Source: an uncultured Collinsella sp. (GTDB lineage: Bacteria > Actinomycetota > Coriobacteriia > Coriobacteriales > Coriobacteriaceae). From it: a stretch of 5,502 bases of DNA. This document shows, in pieces, positions 1 to 5,005 of this stretch. The notes under the pieces are model-generated. The model made no database searches. It was not told the origin of the DNA and saw nothing but the letters and a program-made list of their open reading frames with translations. The DNA is taken from assembly GCA_902469555.1 (NCBI GenBank), contig CABRDB010000056.1, positions 1 through 5,502 of the forward strand, written 5' to 3'. Made by a program: the position numbers and the translations under genes. Each line of letters opens with the position of its first letter. Positions within the stretch are counted from its first letter, which is position 1.

Positions 1-1014
1 GAGCTGCCCGATCCCGTCGGCCGCGTGCTCGACCACCGCGTGCTTGCGAGCGGTGTGGACCTGACCCGCGTGAGCGTGCCGTTGGGTCTGGTTGCCATGG
101 TCTACGAGGCGCGCCCCAATGTGACGGCCGACGCCGCGGGCATCTGCATCCGCACCGGCAACGCCTGCATTCTGCGCGGCGGCTCGCTGGCCTATCACTC
201 GTGTGCCATGATCGCCGAGCTGCTGGCCGATGCGCTCGAGGCCAAGGGCTTCCCGCGCGAGGCCGTGTCGATGATCGAGTCCACCGACCGCGAGGCCACC
301 GGCGAGCTCATGAAGCTCCGCGGTATCGTCGACGTACTCATTCCGCGCGGCGGTGCAGGCTTGATCCAGCGCTGCGTGCGCGAGTCGCTTGTGCCGGTGA
401 TCGAGACGGGCACGGGCAACTGCCACATCTACGTGCATGAATCCGCCGACTTTGATAAGGCGCTCAACATTATCGTCAATGCCAAGACCCAGCGCGTAGG
501 CGTGTGCAATGCCGCCGAGTCGCTGCTGGTCGACCGTGCTGTGGCAGATTCGTTTTTGCCGGCGGTCGTTGCCGTGCTGCGCGACCACGGCGTACTGATT
601 CACGGCGACGAGGCCACGTGCGCCGCATGCGCCGACGCTGGGCTTGCCGAGGGCGACAACTACGTCGCCGCGACTGAGGAGGACTGGGGTCGCGAGTACC
701 TGGCTCTCGAGATGAGCGTGAAGGTCGTGGCGAGCGAGGACGAGGCCATCGCACACATCAACCGCTACGGCACGATGCACTCCGAGGCCATCGTTGCCGA
801 GGACACGGATGCTTGCGAGCGCTTCCTGGATGCGGTCGATGCCTCGGCCGTGTACGCCAACGCCAGCACGCGCTTCACTGACGGCGGCGAGTTTGGCCTG
901 GGCGCCGAGATCGGCATCTCGACCCAAAAACTCCACGCCCGTGGCCCCTTCGCCGCCGAGGCCCTCACCACCTACAAATACAAGCTCCGCGGCACCGGCC
1001 AGGTCCGCCCCTAA
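1..1014 (+). CDS. proA: Gamma-glutamyl phosphate reductase (glutamate-5-semialdehyde dehydrogenase), 5'-truncated
   Basis: Cytosolic NADPH-dependent enzyme that reduces gamma-glutamyl phosphate to glutamate 5-semialdehyde, the second step of proline synthesis after ProB. The frame is open from base 1 (it begins ELPDPVGRVLDHRVL) and ends with TAA at 1012-1014, so 337 codons are visible. The family is usually about 415-420 residues, so roughly 80-90 N-terminal residues lie upstream; the GTG at 25 is an internal Val codon, not a start. Family signatures seen are YEARPNVT (about bases 103-126), the glycine-rich ILRGGS, the catalytic-cysteine segment NAKTQRVGVCNAAES with Cys at codon 505-507, and the C-terminal STQKLHARGP and EALTTYKYKLRG blocks. 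No frameshift or missing catalytic residue was seen. It converges on the HD-domain gene across a 70-base gap that holds a hairpin terminator. proB would be expected upstream, outside the window. The identification is firm. Confidence 0.97.
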   Translation, partial: ELPDPVGRVLDHRVLASGVDLTRVSVPLGLVAMVYEARPNVTADAAGICIRTGNACILRGGSLAYHSCAMIAELLADALEAKGFPREAVSMIESTDREATGELMKLRGIVDVLIPRGGAGLIQRCVRESLVPVIETGTGNCHIYVHESADFDKALNIIVNAKTQRVGVCNAAESLLVDRAVADSFLPAVVAVLRDHGVLIHGDEATCAACADAGLAEGDNYVAATEEDWGREYLALEMSVKVVASEDEAIAHINRYGTMHSEAIVAEDTDACERFLDAVDASAVYANASTRFTDGGEFGLGAEIGISTQKLHARGPFAAEALTTYKYKLRGTGQVRP

Positions 1015-1028
1015 ACCCCTCGTAAACG

Positions 1029-1069
1029 AAAACCACCACAAAGGTGCCTGTCCCCTTCGTGGTGGTTTT
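1029..1069. terminator. Hairpin repeat copy 1, probable bidirectional terminator between proA and the HD gene
   Basis: AAAACCACCAC (1029-1039) is complementary to GTGGTGGTTTT (1059-1069), and AAGG (1041-1044) to CCTT (1054-1057). One A/C mismatch lies between the two stem parts and the loop is TGCCTGTCC. The T-run on the 3' side and the A-run on the 5' side let the stem act on both strands. It lies 15 bases after the proA stop and 15 bases after the end of the HD gene. Bases 1028-1069 match 1738-1779 with a single difference (C1058 versus T1768), so this is a copy of a repeat and not only a local terminator. The terminator role is inferred from structure and position. Confidence 0.7.
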
Positions 1070-1084
1070 AGGTGGCGTGGGCGG

Positions 1085-1684
1085 TTAGGCCTGGAAGGTA
1101 TCGCGGTCGGGGGCGAAGGACTGCATGGCCGCGATGGTGCGGTCAAAGAGCTCGGGGAGCTCCCAGCCCAACATCTCGGCGCCCTGCGAAATCACGTCGC
1201 GCGAGCAGCCGGCGGCAAAGCGCTTGTCCTTGAACTTCTTCTTGAGCGACTTGGTCGTAAAGTCCATAACGCTCTTGCTCGGGCGCATGATGACTGCAGC
1301 GCCGATCAGGCCGGTGAGCTCATCGCAGGCAAACAGGATCTTTTCCATCTGCAGCTCGGGCTTGGGCAGCGAGGTGTTGAAGTCGGACGTGTGCGTCTGG
1401 ATGGCGCGAATGAGCTCTGGAGACGCACCTTCGCCCTTAAGAATCTCGGCAGCATAGATGGTGTGGTTCATGGGGTCGTCCTCATGCTCCTCCCAATCCA
1501 GGTCGTGCAGCAGACCGACGATGCCCCAAAACTCCTCGTTCTCGGGGTCGAACTCGCGCGCAAAGTAGCGCATAGTGCCCTCGACCGTCTCGCCATGGGT
1601 GATATGGAACGGGTCCTTGTTGTGCTCGTTGAGCAGTTCGAACGCGCGGTCGCGGGTGATTCCGGCGGTAAGCGGCTCTGCCAT
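1085..1684 (-). CDS. HD-superfamily hydrolase, 199 aa
   Basis: Predicted cytosolic metal-dependent phosphohydrolase of the HD superfamily; the substrate is unknown. The HD ligand set is visible: His30 (in HITHGETVEG), the His60-Asp61 doublet in VGLLHDLDWE, a further His98 (IQTHTSD) and Asp121 in FACDELTGLIGA. The second half carries RPSKSVMDF, a lysine-rich KSLKKKFKDKRFAAG (146-159) and SQGAEMLG, which I recognise from a conserved family of roughly 190-residue bacterial predicted HD hydrolases (I believe COG2316). The length fits that family. The ATG start is supported by AAGGAG at 1691-1696 with a 6-base spacer. It follows the CarD gene on the same strand after 107 bases but is separated from it by a hairpin, so it is probably its own unit. 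It is not obviously YqeK, the HD protein sometimes found near proA. Family call is confident, function is not known. Confidence 0.88.
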   Translation of the reverse strand: MAEPLTAGITRDRAFELLNEHNKDPFHITHGETVEGTMRYFAREFDPENEEFWGIVGLLHDLDWEEHEDDPMNHTIYAAEILKGEGASPELIRAIQTHTSDFNTSLPKPELQMEKILFACDELTGLIGAAVIMRPSKSVMDFTTKSLKKKFKDKRFAAGCSRDVISQGAEMLGWELPELFDRTIAAMQSFAPDRDTFQA

Positions 1685-1709
1685 AGGAGACTCCTTGTGC
1701 TCGTGGGTA

Positions 1710-1737
1710 TCGATAAGAATGAATACTACTAGAACAA
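1710..1737 (-). promoter_or_regulatory. Weak candidate promoter for the HD hydrolase gene
   Basis: On the minus strand TTGTTC (1737-1732) is followed by 16 bases and then TATCGA (1715-1710). Each hexamer matches the housekeeping consensus at only about three positions. It lies between the upstream hairpin and the ribosome binding site of the HD gene, where a promoter is needed if the hairpin terminates transcription from the CarD gene. Position is more persuasive than sequence. Confidence 0.25.
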
Positions 1738-1738
1738 G

Positions 1739-1779
1739 AAAACCACCACAAAGGTGCCTGTCCCCTTTGTGGTGGTTTT
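1739..1779 (-). terminator. Hairpin repeat copy 2, probable terminator of the CarD gene
   Basis: A perfect 16-base-pair stem: AAAACCACCACAAAGG (1739-1754) is complementary to CCTTTGTGGTGGTTTT (1764-1779), with loop TGCCTGTCC (1755-1763). Read on the minus strand it starts 12 bases after the CarD-gene stop and ends in TTTTCTTGTTCT, a usable U-rich tail. It is the perfect version of the hairpin at 1029-1069, in the same orientation, 710 bases away, on the other side of the HD gene. Confidence 0.7.
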
Positions 1780-1791
1780 GGCGCGGTTGGG

Positions 1792-2277
1792 TTAGTTGAG
1801 GGCGGCTTGGGCTAGGCGGGCTTCGGCGGCCTCCTCGGTGACGCCCAAGGCCACGGCGAACTCCTCGATGGAGCGGCGCTTGGCTTCCTTGAGTACGCGC
1901 ATGTAGTAGGAGCTGGGCTTTTTATCAGCTTCCTCGGCCTGGCGAATGCGGTACATCATGGTCTTTGCCACGCGGACCGTCTCGGGCGCGCCCAGCTTGA
2001 GCTGCTGCTTAAAGTGCGTCTCCTCAAGCGAGCTGTTGCGCTCGGTAAAGGTGTCGCACTCCAGCTCGTCATAGTGGCTCAGCAGGTGCTCGGCATCTTG
2101 CTGCGAGATGGCGGCGTGCAAACGGTCGGCCTGCGCCACGGGGTACATGAGGATCGTCTGCGCATGTCCCTGCTTGGTCTCGAGCAGCAGCATGGGCTGC
2201 GGTGTGTCGTCCCTAAAACCGACGACGGTGCAGACTCCCTGGCCCGGATGAATGACGTGTTGACCGATTGAGAACAT
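1792..2277 (-). CDS. CarD-family (CdnL/TRCF-type) RNA polymerase-binding transcription regulator, 161 aa
   Basis: CarD proteins bind the RNA polymerase beta subunit through an N-terminal Tudor-like domain and stabilise the open promoter complex through a C-terminal helical domain. Here the N-terminus FSIGQHVIHPGQGVCTVVGF (residues 2-21) is the typical start of the polymerase-interacting domain, which runs to about residue 55. The rest is largely helical and charged (about 57-161), with YYMRVLKEAKRRSIEEFAVA (124-143) resembling the conserved C-terminal helices. The length, 161, matches the usual near-160. Alignment by eye to M. tuberculosis CarD (GD/GA after the first helix) puts Ser82 where the DNA-wedging Trp85 lies, and the whole protein has no tryptophan. 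The ATG is preceded by GGAGGT at 2281-2286, only 3 bases from the start, but the canonical N-terminus supports it. It is divergent from argS. It may be a paralogue, not the essential CarD of the genome. Confidence 0.9.
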   Translation of the reverse strand: MFSIGQHVIHPGQGVCTVVGFRDDTPQPMLLLETKQGHAQTILMYPVAQADRLHAAISQQDAEHLLSHYDELECDTFTERNSSLEETHFKQQLKLGAPETVRVAKTMMYRIRQAEEADKKPSSYYMRVLKEAKRRSIEEFAVALGVTEEAAEARLAQAALN

Positions 2278-2291
2278 GCTACCTCCAACTT

Positions 2292-2307
2292 ATACGAATT
2301 TACGTAT
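2292..2307. promoter_or_regulatory. Small dyad upstream of the CarD gene, possible operator
   Basis: ATACG (2292-2296) and CGTAT (2303-2307) are inverted repeats around AATTTA. The dyad ends 5 bases before the ribosome binding site of the CarD gene, so a bound protein would lie in or just below its promoter. Arms of five bases can arise by chance; support is weak. Confidence 0.2.
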
Positions 2308-2428
2308 GTCTAGAATAACACGCTGACGTGCGCAAACCCTTACTTTATGCAGGAAAAGCACACAACTCTGATAGGTAAGAGTATTCGATAACAGACGCAG
2401 CTCATTCACACCTTTATGCATTTTCAAC

Positions 2429-2447
2429 GCCTGCATAATCTGCAGGC
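2429..2447. repeat. Short hairpin in the CarD-argS spacer
   Basis: GCCTGC (2429-2434) and GCAGGC (2442-2447) form a six-pair GC-rich stem with a seven-base loop, ATAATCT. It has no following T-run on either strand, so it does not look like an intrinsic terminator. It could be a protein-binding dyad or chance. Confidence 0.3.
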
Positions 2448-2523
2448 AGACTGGCATCTTTGAGTGACTCCATACAAGCTGTAGTCATTTTTGTGCATAT
2501 GCAATATCTATTAGCTTTACCCT

Positions 2524-2552
2524 GCGACAGTGCCCGTCGCTTGTGATAGAGT
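2524..2552 (+). promoter_or_regulatory. Candidate promoter of argS
   Basis: GCGACA (2524-2529, four of six matches to TTGACA) is followed by a 17-base spacer and TAGAGT (2547-2552, four of six matches to TATAAT). Transcription would start near 2559 and give a leader of about 60 bases before the argS ATG. No T-box-like specifier or terminator structure is seen in that short leader. An alternative extended -10, TGCTACAAA just downstream, has no matching -35. Confidence 0.4.
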
Positions 2553-2619
2553 GCTACAAACTCTGGCTTTTGCCCTACGAGTGACCAAGAGCTCGGGGGC
2601 TTTAACACAAGGAGGATCT

Positions 2620-4473
2620 ATGCCCGAGAAGATTGAAGAGCTGGTACGCGCTGCGCTTGCTGCGGCCCAGGAGGCCGGCGACCTTTCCGCATTTGAACTT
2701 GACGATTGCGCTATCGAGCGACCGGCTGACACTTCTCATGGCGAGTGGACCTCTACCATGGCCCTGAAGTCCGCCAAGCTGGCCCACTGCGCCCCGCGCA
2801 AGATCGCCGAGGCCATCGTTGCCCATATGCCCGAGGACCCCGCGATCGAGAAGGTCGAGATCGCAGGCCCCGGCTTCATCAACTTCTACCTCTCCGTTGC
2901 CGTCAAGAATGCCATCTTTGGCGAGGCTCGCGAGAAGGGTATGGACTTCGCTAAGTCCAACGTCGGTGGTGGCCTGAAGACCCAGGTCGAGTTCGTTTCC
3001 GCTAACCCCGTCGGCCCCATGCACATCGGCCACGGCCGCTGGGCCGCGCTGGGCGACTCACTCTGCCGTGTTATGGACCACGCCGGTTACGACATCCAGC
3101 GTGAGTTCTACATCAACGACCACGGCTCTCAGATGAACACCTTCGGCAACTCCATCAGCACGCGCTATATGCAGCTTGCCGACATCATCGCCAAGCAGGG
3201 CGTGGATATCGACGAGGCTCACAAGCTGCTGATTGCCGACCGCGACGCCTTCGTTGCCGACGAGAATGACGAGCATCCCGAGACTCATCCGTACCAGGAT
3301 AACTTTGCCGAGACCCTTGGCAAGGACTCCTATGGCGGCGACTACATCATCGACGAGGCCGCCGAGTTCTGGCGCACTGACGGCGATAAGTGGGTCAACG
3401 CCGATCCTCAGGAGCGTATGGAGAGCTTCCGCGAGCGCGGCTATGTAAAGATGGTCGACAACATGCGCGACCTTTGCCATGCCGTTAACTGCGACTTCGA
3501 TCGTTGGTTCTCCGAGCGCTCACTGTATGTGAAGGACACTGAGGGCGAGACCGCCGGCACCTCCGCCGTCGACCGCGCTTTTGAGAAGCTCGACAAGATG
3601 GGCTACCTCTACACCAAGGACGGCGCCCTGTGGTTCCGCTCCACCGACCTGGGCGATGACAAGGACCGCGTCCTGATCAAGTCCGACGGCGAGTACACCT
3701 ACTTCGCCTCCGACGTTGCCTATCACTGGGATAAGTTCCAGCGCGTCGACCACGTCATCGACATCTGGGGTGCCGACCACCACGGCTACATCGAGCGCGT
3801 CCGCTGCGTCTGCGACGCTCTTGGCTATCCCGGCAAGTTTGAGGTTCTGCTGGGCCAGCTCGTCAACCTGCTGCGCAACGGCAAGCCCGTCCGTATGTCC
3901 AAGCGCAAGGGCACCATGGTGACCCTGCAGGAGCTCGTCGACGAGGTCGGTTCCGACGCCGCCCGCTACACGCTCATCTCCAAGAGCTCCAACCAGATGG
4001 TCGACTTCGATATTGAGGCCGTTAAGAAGCGCGACAACTCCAACCCGGTCTATTACGTGCAGTATGCTCACGCCCGCGTGTGCTCCATCCTGCGCCGTGC
4101 CGCCGACGTTACGCCCGAGCAGGCTGACGAGATGGGCATGAAGGCCGTCGCCGCCAAGGCCATCGGTGAGAACGTTGATTACTCGCTGCTGACCGACCCG
4201 ACCGAGCTCGCCCTTTCGCGTAAGCTCAACGAGCTCACCGACCTCATCGCCAGCTGCGCTCGCGACCGCGCCCCGTTCCGTCTGACGCACTTTGCTGAGG
4301 AACTCGCCGGCGACTTCCACAGCTTCTACGCTGCCTGCCAGGTTCTGCCGAGCGAGGGCCGTCCCGTCGACCCCGAGCTTTCGCGTGCCCGTCTGGCCGC
4401 TTGCGACGCCGTCCGCGTGACGCTCGCCCTGGTGCTCACCCTTGTTGGTGTCTCCGCTCCCGAGCAGATGTAA
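2620..4473 (+). CDS. argS: Arginyl-tRNA synthetase (class I), 617 aa
   Basis: Cytosolic enzyme that charges tRNA-Arg with arginine using ATP. The N-terminal Arg-tRNA-synthetase domain covers about residues 1-90. The Rossmann catalytic core has FVSANPVGPMHIGHGRWAAL with the HIGH motif at 135-138, the WGADHHG segment, and a KMSKS equivalent RMSKRKG at 425-431. Next come DFDIEAVKKRDNSNPVYYVQ and YAHARVCSILRR, then a DALR-type anticodon-binding helical domain ending in LVGVSAPEQM, the standard C-terminus. ATG 2620 was chosen because AAGGAGG (2609-2615) lies 4 bases before it and the family N-terminus starts there; an open frame 30 codons further upstream has no ribosome binding site and covers the promoter. 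The protein is longer than E. coli ArgS (577): about 40 extra, largely acidic residues lie near 190-236. TAA at 4471-4473 is followed by an intrinsic terminator, so it is probably monocistronic. Confidence 0.98.
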   Translation: MPEKIEELVRAALAAAQEAGDLSAFELDDCAIERPADTSHGEWTSTMALKSAKLAHCAPRKIAEAIVAHMPEDPAIEKVEIAGPGFINFYLSVAVKNAIFGEAREKGMDFAKSNVGGGLKTQVEFVSANPVGPMHIGHGRWAALGDSLCRVMDHAGYDIQREFYINDHGSQMNTFGNSISTRYMQLADIIAKQGVDIDEAHKLLIADRDAFVADENDEHPETHPYQDNFAETLGKDSYGGDYIIDEAAEFWRTDGDKWVNADPQERMESFRERGYVKMVDNMRDLCHAVNCDFDRWFSERSLYVKDTEGETAGTSAVDRAFEKLDKMGYLYTKDGALWFRSTDLGDDKDRVLIKSDGEYTYFASDVAYHWDKFQRVDHVIDIWGADHHGYIERVRCVCDALGYPGKFEVLLGQLVNLLRNGKPVRMSKRKGTMVTLQELVDEVGSDAARYTLISKSSNQMVDFDIEAVKKRDNSNPVYYVQYAHARVCSILRRAADVTPEQADEMGMKAVAAKAIGENVDYSLLTDPTELALSRKLNELTDLIASCARDRAPFRLTHFAEELAGDFHSFYAACQVLPSEGRPVDPELSRARLAACDAVRVTLALVLTLVGVSAPEQM

Positions 4474-4518
4474 GCTACGGGTCATTTGACCGCGCAAGTT
4501 TGGTTTAACTGAGCCTTG

Positions 4519-4553
4519 AAAGCCCGATCTCCCATATGGAGGTCGGGCTTTTT
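4519..4553 (+). terminator. Intrinsic terminator of argS
   Basis: AAAGCCCGATCTCC (4519-4532) pairs with GGAGGTCGGGCTTT (4538-4551) around the five-base loop CATAT, with one T-G wobble. The stem runs into TTTTT (4549-4553). It lies 45 bases after the argS stop and would act on argS transcripts; the A-run on the other side is short, so it is mainly a plus-strand terminator. Confidence 0.9.
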
Positions 4554-4597
4554 GCACAAACGCCGTCGTATTGACGAATTTGGGACTGCTGGAAATA

Positions 4598-4751
4598 CGA
4601 AACTATGCCGGTTTACTACGATGAATTGAGAAATTCCAACCACGCCGGCTTTTCGCAAAAAAGTGCAAGGCATCTACCTGCGGTTTTAGTTCAACAAATT
4701 TCGGAGTGGTCGCGGTTGAGCGATTCGTCGTAGTAAACCGTCATAGTTTTG
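4598..4751. repeat. 154-base imperfect palindrome, MITE-like or cruciform element
   Basis: The stretch is self-complementary around 4674/4675 without gaps. The outer arms are strongest: AAACTATG (4600-4607) with CATAGTTT (4742-4749), and CGGTTTACTACGA (4609-4621) with TCGTAGTAAACCG (4728-4740). Complementarity continues with scattered mismatches to about 4653/4696. On the plus strand ATG 4605 opens a 42-codon frame (MPVYYDELRNSNHAGF...) ending at TAG 4731-4733. On the minus strand ATG 4744-4742 opens MTVYYDESLNRDHSEIC and then meets TGA. No good ribosome binding site precedes either (only GGAAA about ten bases before the plus ATG), so I do not call a gene. No target duplication was seen at the ends. 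It resembles a small dispersed element between two transcription units; the class is inferred. Confidence 0.7.
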
Positions 4752-4833
4752 GCGGAGGCATTCAGGTTTGTGGGCGGTAAACCAAAGATTGTCCCTTTTG
4801 ACTAGTCGTTTAAGAACGTCCTCAATGACTAAG
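4752..4833. other. Spacer without recognised features
   Basis: Between the palindrome and the promoter of the next gene I see no open frame, hairpin or repeat that I can support. The stretch is of mixed composition and may be upstream promoter DNA or the outer part of the adjacent element. Confidence 0.4.
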
Positions 4834-4861
4834 TTGCAGGTGGTTGCGGTTGTGTTACACT
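4834..4861 (+). promoter_or_regulatory. Extended -10 promoter for the gene starting at 5006
   Basis: TTGCAG (4834-4839) is followed by a 16-base spacer and TACACT (4856-4861), with TG one base upstream of the -10 (4853-4854), an extended -10 element. Each hexamer matches the consensus at four positions. Transcription would begin near 4868 and leave a leader of nearly 140 bases before the GTG start. This is the best promoter match in the window. Confidence 0.55.
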
Positions 4862-4867
4862 AACGCT

Positions 4868-5005
4868 GCGTATATGACGCAAATATCTCGATACAGATCA
4901 ATGATGTCCGTCGGTATTTGACGGAGCTAGACTGTTTAGCCGCCCTGAAGGTTTATGCAGGGAGCATGTGATCACAGGGCTTGAAAAGAAAGTTGAGCAA
5001 ACACT
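4868..5005 (+). promoter_or_regulatory. Structured 5' leader of the GTG-started gene
   Basis: Several stems can form: GCGT/ACGC (4868-4871 with 4877-4880), TCCGTC/GACGGA (4907-4912 with 4920-4925, seven-base loop), and a choice further down. GCCCTG (4942-4947) can pair either with CAGGG (4958-4962, using five bases) or with CAGGGC (4975-4980), which exclude each other. A perfect ten-base palindrome TGTGATCACA (4967-4976) overlaps the second partner. A nine-codon frame MQGACDHRA (4955-4984) begins 3 bases after GAAGG and ends 21 bases before the main start. Rho genes are often controlled through their leaders, so attenuation is possible, but no ligand or known riboswitch class is recognised. 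Confidence 0.35.

Larger units (their letters stand above)
1028..1779. repeat. Pair of 42-base direct repeats (1028-1069 and 1738-1779) bracketing the HD hydrolase gene
   Basis: The two 42-base blocks differ at one position only (C1058 versus T1768). Each folds into the same hairpin, with a loop-side core GGTGCCTGTCCCC (GGGGACAGGCACC on the other strand). Two independent intrinsic terminators would not normally share their loop sequence, so this looks like a dispersed repeat that has been placed at gene ends. I recall similar GGGGACAGGCACC-type intergenic repeats from other Gram-positive genomes, but could not check this here. Confidence 0.75.
2278..2619. promoter_or_regulatory. Divergent regulatory spacer between the CarD gene and argS
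   Basis: This 342-base stretch is clearly more AT-rich than the flanking genes and holds no convincing gene. It contains the CarD-gene ribosome binding site (2281-2286), a small dyad (2292-2307), a hairpin (2429-2447), a candidate argS promoter (2524-2552) and the argS ribosome binding site AAGGAGG (2609-2615). For the CarD gene I found only a poor -10 candidate, TATTCT on the minus strand at about 2313-2318, without a clear -35. The middle part, about 2340-2420 and 2450-2520, shows nothing I can name. Confidence 0.6.

Noticed and set aside
794..1732. A 312-codon plus-strand frame over the end of proA and antisense to the HD gene
   Set aside because: It lies opposite a gene with clear HD-family motifs and a good ribosome binding site, crosses the hairpin terminator, and its product looks like an out-of-frame GC-rich translation without recognisable domains.
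2414..2608. A 64-codon minus-strand frame in the CarD-argS spacer, a possible small protein
   Set aside because: It starts with GTG without a ribosome binding site, covers the argS promoter, and the peptide shows no signal, membrane segment or known motif.
2530..2619. Upstream extension of argS to GTG 2530
   Set aside because: The 30 extra codons have no ribosome binding site, overlap the likely promoter -10, and do not resemble the ArgS N-terminus, whereas ATG 2620 has AAGGAGG at the right distance.
3520..4557. A 345-codon minus-strand frame antisense to argS
   Set aside because: The frame is a by-product of high-GC codon usage in argS. Its product is a Val/Leu/Gly-rich mirror of ArgS codons with no family signature, and it starts inside the argS terminator region.
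4482..4673. A 63-codon minus-strand frame across the argS terminator and the palindrome
   Set aside because: It spans the terminator hairpin and half of the palindrome, has no ribosome binding site, and its product has no recognisable features.
4967..4976. TGTGATCACA as a CRP-type operator
   Set aside because: CRP sites need a six-base spacer between TGTGA and TCACA. Here the half-sites abut, and the position is far downstream of the likely transcription start. I keep it only as part of the leader structure.
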